DNA from: JBMNMU01 sp050953505 | GTDB lineage: Bacteria; Bacillota; Clostridia; Peptostreptococcales; Anaerovoracaceae | Reading direction: 5' to 3' | Assembly: GCA_050953505.1 (NCBI GenBank) | Contig: JBMNMU010000001.1 | Span: 2,170,001 to 2,234,000 of the forward strand | Length of the DNA: 64,000 nucleotides | In this document: one piece after another, positions 43,263 through 51,809 of the stretch | Layout: each line of letters opens with the position of its first letter | How positions within the stretch are numbered: the first letter of the stretch is position 1 | Made by a program: the position numbers and the translations under genes | The notes under the pieces: model-generated | What the model saw: the letters and a program-made list of their open reading frames with translations, nothing else | Told to the model about the DNA's origin: nothing | The model's database searches: none

Positions 43263-44185
43263 TAGTATTCCTCCTTGTTTAATACCTTTAAATAGATATA
43301 AGTAAATATAATAGAAAATACAAGCATAATCATACCCGCTGCTGCTGCTTTGCCAAAGTCAAAATATTTGAATGCGGAATGATAAATAAAGATTGTAAGA
43401 ATTTCTGTCGCTTGGGAAGGACCTCCTCTAGCAAGTAAATATACAATACCGAAGTCCTTTATCGTCCATATAATCAATAACAAAAATACTACCATTGAAA
43501 CAGGCCTTAACATGGGCCAGGTGATATTTCTGAACTGCTGAAAGGGTTTGGCTCCATCTACACGAGCAGCTTCATAAAGCTCAGTAGGAATGCTTTGCAG
43601 GCCAGCAAGAAGCATAATAGCTACAAAAGGGAACCCCTTCCAAACATTCACTGCCATAGCTGCAGGCAGTGCAATTTCAGGATTAGATAAAAATCCTACG
43701 GGTTCAGATATTAATTTAAAGTTCATAGCAAGATAATTTATAATTCCAAAGTCCTTGTCATACATTAATATCCAGATGAGGCAGGCAACCACCTCTGGAA
43801 TAGCCCATGGAATAATCAGTAAGGCTCTTGCAAATCCCCTTCCACGGAAAGACTGATTCATCAAAAGTGCAGCCAACAATCCGATGACAAAACGCAGTAC
43901 TACTGTAACGATTATATAAATAGCTGTAATCTTCAGCGAATGTATAAATGAAGCATCGCCAAATAGCGATACATAATTGTCAATTCCAACAAAGTAATTC
44001 CCCTCTGGCTTTGGTTTTGGCATATACCAATATTGCACACTCATAACAGCGGCTTTTATTATTGGGTATGCTAGAAAAACAGCCATTACGATGATTAGAG
44101 GGAGTACAAAGAAATAATCTTTATAGGATGTATTTAAGCTCTTTTTTCGCCGTAATGATACTTGATTAGTTTTTATCTTTTTCAT
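43262..44185 (-). CDS. Sugar ABC transporter permease (MalF/UgpA type)
   Basis: A 307-residue CUT1 permease with six membrane helices beginning YFFVLPLIIVMAVFLAYPIIK. The EAA motif is YEAARVDGAKPFQQFRNITWPMLRPV (about 218-243). It is the first permease of the pair and lies 92 bases downstream of the binding-protein gene, across a strong stem-loop. The start ATG has only a modest ribosome binding site (AAGGGC). Confidence 0.93.
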   Translation of the reverse strand: MKKIKTNQVSLRRKKSLNTSYKDYFFVLPLIIVMAVFLAYPIIKAAVMSVQYWYMPKPKPEGNYFVGIDNYVSLFGDASFIHSLKITAIYIIVTVVLRFVIGLLAALLMNQSFRGRGFARALLIIPWAIPEVVACLIWILMYDKDFGIINYLAMNFKLISEPVGFLSNPEIALPAAMAVNVWKGFPFVAIMLLAGLQSIPTELYEAARVDGAKPFQQFRNITWPMLRPVSMVVFLLLIIWTIKDFGIVYLLARGGPSQATEILTIFIYHSAFKYFDFGKAAAAGMIMLVFSIIFTYIYLKVLNKEEY

Positions 44186-44219
44186 GATCTTTTTGCCCTT
44201 TACTTAAGAAGGTTTTATA

Positions 44220-44260
44220 AATACAGGCAACATGGGCTAATTCCCTATGTTGCCTGTATT
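44220..44260 (-). terminator. Strong stem-loop between binding-protein and permease genes
   Basis: AATACAGGCAACAT (44220-44233) pairs perfectly with ATGTTGCCTGTATT (44247-44260), plus a partial GGG/CCC extension. No full T-run follows on the minus strand. Such hairpins in sugar operons usually raise the amount of binding protein over permease by partial termination or by stabilising the upstream mRNA. Confidence 0.7.
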
Positions 44261-44277
44261 ATTAAATTTGTTTGTTC

Positions 44278-45621
44278 TTACTTATTCATGATTGCCTTGC
44301 AATCTTCCGCTGCCTTATCTAGCACAGCTTGTGCATCTTCTCCTGCTGCGAAAATCTGCTGAGTTGCATTAATCATTGTCTGGTTCAGTTCACCCTGCTG
44401 TGGGATTAGAGGGTCAGAAACCTGAGGCTCATAAAGCTCAAGAAGGTCAGCAAATACGCTGGAAAGTGCGTAATCGTTTTTGTATTCTTCACTGGTGGAA
44501 TAATTCGTATTTGCAGGGATCATTCCGCATTGAGCAGCGATCTTCTGAGCTTCTTCTGAAGCCATCCATTCCATGAATGTCCATGCAGCTTCCTTGTTTT
44601 CAGACTTATTGGACATACATGTTACTAGCGGATACATAGTAGGATTTGGTGCATAAGTCGTTCCTTCATATACTATGCTTGGAGCAGGAATGATGCCGAT
44701 ATCATCCATCATATCAGGATCATATTGTTCACACATTCCAACAAACCATGGTCCGTCGTAGCAAAATGCTGCAAGGCCATTCCAGAAGTATTCTCTAGAA
44801 TCCTTTTTATCAGGAGCAGCTTTTCCGTATCCATTTGTTAAAAGGTAATCCTGCCATTGCTGAGCTGCCCACACGTTTTCAGGGCTATTTACTTGAATAG
44901 CATCAGCAGTATATGGTCCTGCTTCACCATTAGGGAAGTAAAGTCCTTTTGATACAGGTCGAGCAAGCATTCTAGCCCATTCAGATACTACAAATGAGTG
45001 AGAGCTATTAACAACACCCATTCCAAAATACCCATTATCTTTAAGAATCTTAGAAGCGTTTACAAAGTCATCCCATGTTTTAATGCTTTCTGGATCAATA
45101 TTTACTTCTTCCAATATGGATTTTCTATAGAACAATGCTGTGTTTCCCCAGGCATAGTTTGAAAAAGCTAAGGTTTTGCCATCAAACTCACACATATCTT
45201 GTCCAGTAAGCAATGACTTATAGTCTACATCTCCCATATAAGGTGTAAGGTCTTCGAAGACGCCACCTTCCCTTAGAGCGTTGTAGGATGCCACATTCTC
45301 AGGGTATACTTGCATGATGTCTGCTTCATTTCCACCCATGATTTCAGTTGTTACATTATCCCAATAGTCGGCATAACCTGCACCATAGATTTCAACATTG
45401 ATTTCAGGATGCTCTTCATTAAAGGCATCAAGCAATGCATCTAGGGCTACCTGGTGAGGTTCTTCCACATATACTGAGGTAGCAAAGGTAATGGTTACCG
45501 GCTCCCCTTCCCCTGTGGGTTCTCCATCTCCATCACCACCGCCACAGGCTGTAAGTGCAGAAAGAGCTAGAATTAATATTAGTGCCATTGCAAGAAATTT
45601 TTTAAATTTTGGTCTATTCAT
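44278..45621 (-). CDS. Sugar ABC transporter substrate-binding lipoprotein
   Basis: A 447-residue extracellular sugar-binding protein (family 1, extracellular solute-binding). The N-terminus is a lipoprotein signal: basic start, hydrophobic stretch FLAMALILILALSALTAC, lipobox LTAC with Cys26, then a GGGDGDGEPTGEGEP linker. The mature part begins VTITFATSVYVEEPHQVALDA and includes AFCYDGPWFVGMCEQ and NKEAAWTFMEWMASEEAQK, typical of CUT1 binding proteins. ATG 45621 has GGAGGAG at 7 bases; the GTG one codon earlier is less suited. First gene of the minus-strand sugar operon. Confidence 0.93.
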   Translation of the reverse strand: MNRPKFKKFLAMALILILALSALTACGGGDGDGEPTGEGEPVTITFATSVYVEEPHQVALDALLDAFNEEHPEINVEIYGAGYADYWDNVTTEIMGGNEADIMQVYPENVASYNALREGGVFEDLTPYMGDVDYKSLLTGQDMCEFDGKTLAFSNYAWGNTALFYRKSILEEVNIDPESIKTWDDFVNASKILKDNGYFGMGVVNSSHSFVVSEWARMLARPVSKGLYFPNGEAGPYTADAIQVNSPENVWAAQQWQDYLLTNGYGKAAPDKKDSREYFWNGLAAFCYDGPWFVGMCEQYDPDMMDDIGIIPAPSIVYEGTTYAPNPTMYPLVTCMSNKSENKEAAWTFMEWMASEEAQKIAAQCGMIPANTNYSTSEEYKNDYALSSVFADLLELYEPQVSDPLIPQQGELNQTMINATQQIFAAGEDAQAVLDKAAEDCKAIMNK

Positions 45622-45674
45622 CACATTTCTCCTCCCTAAAAAATAAGTTTAAAAATTTTCTTTTAAACAATGAT

Positions 45675-45703
45675 TTACTTGGTTAAGACTCTTTACCAAG
45701 TAA
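45675..45703. promoter_or_regulatory. Near-perfect 29-bp palindrome, candidate ROK-repressor operator
   Basis: TTACTTGGT (45675-45683) and ACCAAGTAA (45695-45703) are perfect inverted arms; AAGA/TCTT inside also pair. It sits between the predicted promoter at 45740-45768 and the binding-protein start, about 30-60 bases into the transcript. A second, related site lies at 45985-46005. Both have TTTACCAA on one side. Confidence 0.65.
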
Positions 45704-45739
45704 TGGATTTAGTAGCATGGACTACCTTATTTTGAATAC

Positions 45740-45768
45740 ATTCTACAGTGGGGATATGTCATTGTCAA
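45740..45768 (-). promoter_or_regulatory. Promoter of the minus-strand sugar operon
   Basis: TTGACA (45763-45768), 17 bases, TAGAAT (45740-45745) on the minus strand. The leader runs over the palindrome at 45675-45703. Confidence 0.7.
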
Positions 45769-45946
45769 TATTGCTAAGCTTATTTATTTTTTCACAATTC
45801 GACGAAATTTCTTCAAAATTCCATTTTATTTTTATTCACATCATTATTACCTCCTTTTTTAGCGACTTTATCGTGATTTTAACATATTGCTTGGGAGTTT
45901 CTTCCACCAACTATATGAATTTATAAATTTTATAAGCAATAATATA

Positions 45947-45975
45947 TTGACAGTTTGGGAAGATGAATGTAAATT
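45947..45975 (+). promoter_or_regulatory. Promoter of the ROK regulator gene
   Basis: TTGACA (45947-45952), 17 bases, TAAATT (45970-45975). The -10 is weak. The operator candidate at 45985-46005 overlaps the predicted start. Confidence 0.5.
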
Positions 45976-45984
45976 GGTTTTAAG

Positions 45985-46005
45985 TTAGTAAAAAGATTTT
46001 ACCAA
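45985..46005. promoter_or_regulatory. Second candidate ROK operator
   Basis: TTAGTAAAA-AGA-TTTTACCAA is an inverted repeat with one mismatch, at the predicted start of the regulator transcript. It suggests autoregulation. Between 45769 and 45946 I see only AT-rich sequence and no supported gene. Confidence 0.55.
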
Positions 46006-46060
46006 CCTAAGTTACTCGAATTATCCAGTCAACAAATAATTTTGCAAAGGATGCCTGTAT

Positions 46061-47218
46061 ATGAACCTTCGTAAGGAAAATAATCAACTTAATATACTCA
46101 ATGCCATTTTTGACAAACAAGTTGCTACTAGGGCTAATTTGTCCCGTATGCTGGGGATTAGCAAGCCAACAATAGCCTATCATTTAACGGACCTACTGAA
46201 CCTGGGACTTGTTCAAGAGGTAGGAGAAGGAAAGCCTTCTAAGGCTGGAGGGCGTAAGCCCATGCTTCTCCGCTTTAATAAGGAGTATGGAGATATTGTT
46301 TCCATTGACCTAAATTATAGTGATCCTACATTTGCCATTGGCAATTTGAACGGCGAAATTTACAACCAATTTACCGTTAAAATGTCTGAACAAACTACAG
46401 CTTCTAAAAGACTAGAGCTTATTAAAAATGCCATCCAGGTCCTCTTGGATTCCAAGAATACAAATGAGGAAAATCTTATTTGCATTGCTATAGCCTCCCC
46501 TGGAATTTTTTATTCATCCAAAAAATATTCTCTAGTTAATCCTCAGTTTCGGGAATGGTTTAAGATTGATCTGGCAAATCTAATCTCAGAAGAGTTCCAT
46601 GTGGATACCATACTAGAGAATGATGTGAACATGGCCGCCTATGGTGAATTCAATAGCATTACAAAGGAAAACGAAAATATTCGCAATATGATTTATGTCA
46701 GCTGTGGCAAGGGAATCGGCTCTGGGCTGATTTTAAACTCTAAGCTCTATGAAGGCAGCTTCAACAGCGCAGGGGAGATTTTCAACTTTATTAATTCCAG
46801 CGGCCTAGCAAGCGGACAAAATCTTGAAAAAAGAATATCCATTGACGGACTTATTAGCAGTTTACCCAAAATTAACGATTTTAAAACCGTTGTTAAGGAG
46901 TATAACCGCGAGAACCCAATGGTTATAGACAGAATTAGACAAATCGGATCTGAACTGGGTAGCAGTATATCAAATATTGCCAACCTCCTCTCACTGGATA
47001 CTGTAATCATCGGTGGAGAATATAGTGTTTTCAGCGATATCCTTTTGGAGGAAATTGAAAAAGTTTTAAAGAGCTATTGCTTATTCCCACCTGCTTTACT
47101 CCCATCAACTCTGGGTAGATATGCAGGAGTTATGGGCCTTTTCAGTGTAGCAAGACAACGCTTTTTTGAATCTATTGTTAAGAAGGAAGATAATGAGATT
47201 ATCGAGAATGAAAGATAG
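46061..47218 (+). CDS. ROK-family transcriptional repressor (NagC/XylR type)
   Basis: A 385-residue regulator. An N-terminal winged helix-turn-helix (about residues 10-65: TRANLSRMLGISKPTIAYHLTDLLNLGLVQEVG) is joined to a ROK sugar-kinase-like domain. The ROK part shows IDLNYSDPTFAIGNLNG, IAIASPGIFYS, LENDVNMAAYGEF and VSCGKGIGSGLILNSKLYEG. The usual zinc-binding CxCGxxGC motif is not intact, as in several ROK repressors. ATG start with AAAGGATG. It faces the transporter operon and leads the plus-strand galE-nahK operon, so it most likely controls both through the palindromes at 45675 and 45985, with the imported sugar as inducer. Confidence 0.9.
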   Translation: MNLRKENNQLNILNAIFDKQVATRANLSRMLGISKPTIAYHLTDLLNLGLVQEVGEGKPSKAGGRKPMLLRFNKEYGDIVSIDLNYSDPTFAIGNLNGEIYNQFTVKMSEQTTASKRLELIKNAIQVLLDSKNTNEENLICIAIASPGIFYSSKKYSLVNPQFREWFKIDLANLISEEFHVDTILENDVNMAAYGEFNSITKENENIRNMIYVSCGKGIGSGLILNSKLYEGSFNSAGEIFNFINSSGLASGQNLEKRISIDGLISSLPKINDFKTVVKEYNRENPMVIDRIRQIGSELGSSISNIANLLSLDTVIIGGEYSVFSDILLEEIEKVLKSYCLFPPALLPSTLGRYAGVMGLFSVARQRFFESIVKKEDNEIIENER

Positions 47219-47227
47219 GAGGAATCT

Positions 47228-48244
47228 ATGAGCATTTTAGTCACCGGAGGTGCTGGTTATATTGGTAGCCATACCTGCGTTCAGCTTTTAGAAGCTGGTT
47301 ATGAGATTGTGGTTGTAGACAATCTTTCCAACAGCTCTAGCGAATCTATAAATCGTATTCAATTGATTACTGAAAAATCATTTAAGTTTTATGAAGAAGA
47401 TCTTTGTGATGAAGCTGCGTTGCAAAGAATCTTTACAGAAAATAAAATTCATGCTGTTGTTCATTTTGCCGGACTCAAGGCAGTGGGAGAATCTGTAGAA
47501 TTTCCTTTGAAATACTATGATAACAATTTACGTTCGACCCTCTCCTTGTTGAAGGTCATGGAGGAGTTCCAGGTACGAAACCTTGTTTTCAGCTCTTCTG
47601 CCACTGTATACGGAGATCCTCATACCACACCTATAACTGAAGACTTTCCATTATCCGCTACAAATCCCTACGGTAAGAGCAAATTGATGATCGAGTATAT
47701 TCTAAAGGACCTATACCTTTCATCTAATGAGTGGAATATTGCCATCTTAAGATATTTCAATCCTGTAGGAGCACATTCCAGTGGTTTAATCGGAGAAGAT
47801 CCAAACGGCATCCCGAACAACCTGGTACCATACATTAGTCAAGTTGCTATTGGGAAGCTGCCCAAGTTAAATGTTTTCGGAAGTGATTACCCAACACCTG
47901 ATGGGACAGGTGTAAGAGACTACATTCATGTAGTTGATCTGGCGGACGGCCATCTGGCAGCCTTAAAGAAGCTGGATACCAATTGTGGCCTTGTAATCTA
48001 TAATCTGGGTACCGGAACCGGATATAGTGTTCTAGAAATGATTCAAGCTTTTTCTAGGGCTTCCGGAAGGGATATCCCTTATACCTTTACTAAGCGCCGT
48101 CCGGGGGATATAGCTGCATGCTTTGCAAACCCGGAAAAAGCAAAAAAAGAGCTTTGCTGGGTTGCTAAAAAGAGTTTGGATGAAATGTGCATAGATACTT
48201 GGAACTGGCAGGTAAAAAACCCTAATGGGTATCGCGATGTATAA
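47228..48244 (+). CDS. galE: UDP-glucose 4-epimerase (GalE)
   Basis: GalE interconverts UDP-glucose and UDP-galactose, and in some members UDP-GlcNAc and UDP-GalNAc. It is an extended short-chain dehydrogenase of 338 residues: NAD-binding GGAGYIGSHT at residues 7-16, VHFAGLKAVGES, catalytic SSSATVYGDP (Ser) and NPYGKSK (Tyr-x3-Lys), and LRYFNPVGAHSSGLIGEDP. TGVRDYIHVVDLADGH is the usual C-terminal sugar-nucleotide segment. It starts 10 bases after the ROK gene with AGGAGGAATCT. Together with galK and the NahK homologue it supports galactose/hexosamine metabolism. Confidence 0.96.
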   Translation: MSILVTGGAGYIGSHTCVQLLEAGYEIVVVDNLSNSSSESINRIQLITEKSFKFYEEDLCDEAALQRIFTENKIHAVVHFAGLKAVGESVEFPLKYYDNNLRSTLSLLKVMEEFQVRNLVFSSSATVYGDPHTTPITEDFPLSATNPYGKSKLMIEYILKDLYLSSNEWNIAILRYFNPVGAHSSGLIGEDPNGIPNNLVPYISQVAIGKLPKLNVFGSDYPTPDGTGVRDYIHVVDLADGHLAALKKLDTNCGLVIYNLGTGTGYSVLEMIQAFSRASGRDIPYTFTKRRPGDIAACFANPEKAKKELCWVAKKSLDEMCIDTWNWQVKNPNGYRDV

Positions 48245-48295
48245 CTTTAGTTGCTACTGACCAAGTTAATGAGTCAATGGTGAAAACAGTTCCCT

Positions 48296-48325
48296 TGGCT
48301 CAATTATAAAATGAGCCGAAGAAGC
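48296..48325. repeat. Hairpin in the galE-nahK gap
   Basis: TTGGCTCA and TGAGCCGAA pair around an AT-rich loop in the 119-base gap. An outer TGAGTCAA/TTGACTCA pair (about 48269-48345) can enclose it. No T-run follows, so it may tune expression or RNA stability and is unlikely to end transcription. Confidence 0.45.
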
Positions 48326-48363
48326 CTTTGATTTTTTGACTCAACACGAAGGAGGAATAAAAC

Positions 48364-49482
48364 ATGAAATATACTATCGATTCAAGAGTGCTAAATGCCA
48401 TCGATGCCTATCAATTTCCAGGAGAATTTGCTGGTTTTTTACCCTATGGATGTGGGCACATTAACGATACTTATGCAATCTATTTTCAAGAACCAGATGG
48501 GGATGTAAAGCGGTACTTTTTGCAAAGAATCAACACCAATGTGTTTCAGAAGCCCGATGAATTAATGGAAAACATAGTTGGTGTCACATCCTTTATGCGT
48601 GATGCCATCCTTCAAAGGGGAGGGAATACAGAAAGAGAAACAATTAATGTAATTAAGACGGCTTCAGGTAAGGATTATTATGTAGATGATAATTCATTGC
48701 ACTGGCGTTGCTATACCTTTATTGAAAACACCCTTACACTTCAAGTAGCCTCAGGACCAGACGACATGTACGAAGCTGCTCGGGTCTTTGGTAAATTTCA
48801 ATCACTGCTTTCTGCTTACCCGGCCGAGAAGCTCCACGACACCATCCCTGATTTTCATAATACAAAGGTTCGATTCAACACCTTCCTTGAGGTTCTAGAG
48901 AAGGATGCTCTGAACAGAGCAAAGGATGTACAACCAGAAGTGGACTTCGTTTTAAGTAGGAAGGATGAAATGGGAATCCTAGTAGATCTAGCTGAAGAAG
49001 GTAAACTACCTATCCGAGTAACACATAATGATACAAAGCTAAACAATGTGCTACTAGATAAAGATACCAGGAAAGGCTTGTGCGCAGTGGACCTTGATAC
49101 TGTCATGCCTGGCTTGTCTCTTTATGATTTTGGTGATGCTATTCGGTTTGGTGCTAACCCTGCAGCGGAGGATGAAATTGATTTATCCAAGGTATGGATG
49201 GAAGAAACCCTTTTTGACGCCTATACAAAGGGGTATTTAGAAGAAGCTGGCGAAGCCCTTACAGAAAAAGAAGTCGAAATGCTACCTATGGGAGCAAAGC
49301 TTTTGACCCTTGAATGCGGAATGCGCTTTCTCACCGATTATCTTCAAGGAGACACTTATTTCAAAATTCATAGAGAACACCACAACCTGGATCGATGCCG
49401 CACACAATTTAAGCTGGTGGCGGATATGGAGAAAAAATGGGACTTAATGCACCAGATTGTGAAGAAATACCATAGGAGGTAA
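48364..49482 (+). CDS. nahK: N-acetylhexosamine 1-kinase (NahK) homologue
   Basis: An aminoglycoside-phosphotransferase-fold kinase of 372 residues that closely follows the pattern I recall for Bifidobacterium NahK (LnpB): PYGCGHINDTY at residues 27-37, LQRINTNVF, the catalytic loop VTHNDTKLNNVLLD (His221, Asp223, Asn228), the metal-binding VDLDTVMPGLSLYDFGD, and LLTLECGMRFLTDYLQGD. NahK makes GlcNAc-1-P or GalNAc-1-P from the free sugar and ATP in the cytoplasm. Start ATG with AAGGAGG. Its neighbours galE and galK fit hexosamine plus galactose use. The exact sugar needs biochemistry. Confidence 0.85.
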   Translation: MKYTIDSRVLNAIDAYQFPGEFAGFLPYGCGHINDTYAIYFQEPDGDVKRYFLQRINTNVFQKPDELMENIVGVTSFMRDAILQRGGNTERETINVIKTASGKDYYVDDNSLHWRCYTFIENTLTLQVASGPDDMYEAARVFGKFQSLLSAYPAEKLHDTIPDFHNTKVRFNTFLEVLEKDALNRAKDVQPEVDFVLSRKDEMGILVDLAEEGKLPIRVTHNDTKLNNVLLDKDTRKGLCAVDLDTVMPGLSLYDFGDAIRFGANPAAEDEIDLSKVWMEETLFDAYTKGYLEEAGEALTEKEVEMLPMGAKLLTLECGMRFLTDYLQGDTYFKIHREHHNLDRCRTQFKLVADMEKKWDLMHQIVKKYHRR

Positions 49483-49485
49483 ACA

Positions 49486-50841
49486 ATGATTAAGAATATA
49501 CCTGAACTAGATCCTAAATTTAAACCCTTCGAAGCTTTTATCAGGGAATTTTTGAAAACTGCAAATAAACCTATTTCTATTGCCATTGAGAGAAATGATG
49601 GTCTTACATCTCTTTACGATACCTATATTCATGGCACATCTGAAAAGGCTGATGAAGACTTTCTTTATATAGAACGCCTTGTTAAGTTCCTTCTTTGGTC
49701 AAGAGGTGGCCACAAGATAATTGTTTGTGGAGACAAGGAAATAGCTGATCGTCTCAAAGAAACTTATGCAAACAAAGGCGAAAGAGATTTTGATTATCAC
49801 TTTATGGGCAATGTCTATGAAAAAAGCTTTACGGTAGAGAGTAGAGATTTAGAGGACAAGCCAGCTGTAAAGGAAAACCCTCAAAAAATCGGCCGTCACT
49901 TAGATGGATGCCGCATCGGCTTTGATGCAGGAGGCTCGGATAGGAAAGTATCTGCTGTTATAAATGGTGAAAGTGTTTACTCGGAAGAAGTTGTATGGTT
50001 TCCAAAGCTAAAAGAGGATCCCGAGTATCATTACAGCCACATTGTGGAGGCTCTTAAAACTGCTGCTTCCAAAATGCCTCGTGTTGATGCCATCGGTGTT
50101 AGCTCTGCGGGAATCTATATTGATAATCATGCCCGAGTTGCTTCTTTATTTATAAAGATACCAAAGGAGAATTTTGATAAAAAAGTAAAAGATATTTATA
50201 TCCGTGCTGCCAAGGAGATAGGAGATGTACCCCTTGTTGTTGCTAATGATGGTGATGTCACCGCACTAGCAGGTTCTATGAGCCTAAATGACAATAATAT
50301 TTTAGGAATCGCCATGGGCACCAGTGAAGCTGTCGGCTATATTGATAAAGACGGCAATATTACTGGATGGCTAAACGAACTCGCCTTTGCTCCAGTGGAT
50401 CTTTCTCCCGATGCAGAAGTAGACGAATGGTCCTTTGATCGAGGGGTGGGCTGTAAATATTTTTCTCAGGATGCTGTTATTAAGCTTGCACCAGCTGCTG
50501 GAATTGATTTAGATCCTGAGCTTTCCTTGGCAGAAAAGCTAAAGGTAGTTCAAGAGCTTATGGAAAAGGATGATCCGCGAGCTGCAGCCATTTACCGTTC
50601 CATTGGTTGCTACTTAGGTCACACTATTCCTCTTTACGCTCGATTTTATGATATCAAGCATGTGCTTCTTATGGGAAGAGTGACTTCCGGAAAGGGCGGA
50701 TCCATTATTATTGATACGGCTAACAACGTAATGTCCCAGGAATATCCGGAAATTTCTAAAGCCATTAGTCTTCAGCTGCCTAGTGAAAAAAGTCGAAGAG
50801 TAGGCCAAAGCATTGCAGCGGCCAGTCTTCCAAAAATATAA
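49486..50841 (+). CDS. ROK-domain protein with ~140-residue N-terminal extension
   Basis: A 451-residue protein. Residues 1-140 form an extension I do not recognise (IKNIPELDPKFKPFEAFIRE, FLLWSRGGHKIIVCGDKEIADRL). From 143 on it is a ROK/ASKHA sugar-kinase fold: RIGFDAGGSDRK phosphate loop, IGVSSAGIYIDN, the catalytic-type ANDGDVTALAG (Asp255) and LGIAMGTSEAVGYIDKDGNI. The ROK zinc motif is absent. It starts 3 bases after nahK and is followed by a PIG-L deacetylase 13 bases later, so all three are one operon. Likely a sugar kinase or sugar-binding protein with altered specificity. Confidence 0.8.
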   Translation: MIKNIPELDPKFKPFEAFIREFLKTANKPISIAIERNDGLTSLYDTYIHGTSEKADEDFLYIERLVKFLLWSRGGHKIIVCGDKEIADRLKETYANKGERDFDYHFMGNVYEKSFTVESRDLEDKPAVKENPQKIGRHLDGCRIGFDAGGSDRKVSAVINGESVYSEEVVWFPKLKEDPEYHYSHIVEALKTAASKMPRVDAIGVSSAGIYIDNHARVASLFIKIPKENFDKKVKDIYIRAAKEIGDVPLVVANDGDVTALAGSMSLNDNNILGIAMGTSEAVGYIDKDGNITGWLNELAFAPVDLSPDAEVDEWSFDRGVGCKYFSQDAVIKLAPAAGIDLDPELSLAEKLKVVQELMEKDDPRAAAIYRSIGCYLGHTIPLYARFYDIKHVLLMGRVTSGKGGSIIIDTANNVMSQEYPEISKAISLQLPSEKSRRVGQSIAAASLPKI

Positions 50842-50854
50842 CGGAGGAAGCAAC

Positions 50855-51697
50855 ATGAAAATTAACCCCAATGGAGAAATATATATTCCTTTTGAAAAGG
50901 ACATGGAGAAAGCCTTTAAAGACACTACTCATCTGGCCATATCAGCCCATCAGGATGATGTAGAAATTATGGCTCAGCATGGTATTCTTACTTGTTTTGG
51001 TAAAGAGGATCAAAAGTTTTCTGCAGTTGTATGCTCAGACGGTGCCGGTAGCCCTCGCTCAGGAATATACGCTGATTACAGTAATGAGGAAATGATGGCC
51101 GTCAGGAGGATAGAGCAAAAGAAGGCTGCTTGCGTAGGGAATTATGCTAGCTTATTTTTACTAAATTACCCCAGCAGTATCATTAAGGATGGCTTGCAGC
51201 GACAGCTTATAGAAGATTTAAAGACCATTTTGCTAGAGCTAAAGCCAGAAGTGATTTATACCCATAACCCTGGGGATAAGCATGATACTCATGTAGCCGT
51301 ATGCCTTCGGGTTATAACAGCTTTAAAGGAGATATCTCGCACCTACCGCCCAAAGGCTTTATATGGCTGTGAGGTCTGGAGATCCTTGGATTGGATAAAT
51401 GATAATGAAAAGGAAGTCCTGGATGTATCAGGTCATCCTGCCTTAAGAGCGTCCTTGTTAGGGGTATTTGATTCCCAAATCGCTGGTGGAAAGCGATATG
51501 ATCTTGCTGCTCAAGGCAGATTCTTAAGCAATGCAACATTTTTTGAATCCCACGCAACAGATGATATGGATGCCGCATCTTATGCCATTGATCTTATGCC
51601 TTTGATTGATGGTGCAGACGCTGCCACTTACATGAGAGAATATATACAGCGATTTGCTACAGATGTAGAAGATAAAATTAACCGAATGGGTGGATGA
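50855..51697 (+). CDS. PIG-L-family deacetylase
   Basis: A 280-residue zinc-dependent de-N-acetylase of the LmbE/PIG-L fold. Metal ligands: AHQDDVE (His32, Asp35; the usual Pro is Gln) and HNPGDKHDTH (His143 and His146). It has no signal peptide, so it acts in the cytoplasm. The family removes acetyl groups from GlcNAc-type sugars. ATG 50855 has GGAGG at 7 bases; the frame is open 14 codons earlier, overlapping the ROK gene. Its place directly behind an N-acetylhexosamine kinase homologue suggests that it deacetylates the imported hexosamine or its phosphate. Confidence 0.88.
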   Translation: MKINPNGEIYIPFEKDMEKAFKDTTHLAISAHQDDVEIMAQHGILTCFGKEDQKFSAVVCSDGAGSPRSGIYADYSNEEMMAVRRIEQKKAACVGNYASLFLLNYPSSIIKDGLQRQLIEDLKTILLELKPEVIYTHNPGDKHDTHVAVCLRVITALKEISRTYRPKALYGCEVWRSLDWINDNEKEVLDVSGHPALRASLLGVFDSQIAGGKRYDLAAQGRFLSNATFFESHATDDMDAASYAIDLMPLIDGADAATYMREYIQRFATDVEDKINRMGG

Positions 51698-51716
51698 AAA
51701 ATCCACCCCCTTTTTT
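51688..51716 (+). terminator. Terminator of the plus-strand sugar operon
   Basis: GGGTGGAT-N5-ATCCACCC followed by CCTTTTTT. The stem overlaps the last codons and stop of the deacetylase gene. Confidence 0.9.
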
Positions 51717-51809
51717 ACCCATAGAAAATTTTTAAGGATAGGTTGTGTCTTTTTAAATTTATGATATATTAACAGTTAAACTGATTAATAGAAAGGAATA
51801 ATAAAGAGC

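Noticed and set aside
45717..45926. 69-codon plus-strand frame in the sugar-locus divergent region
   Set aside because: It overlaps the predicted promoter of the minus-strand operon, lacks a ribosome binding site, and has a composition typical of AT-rich spacer.
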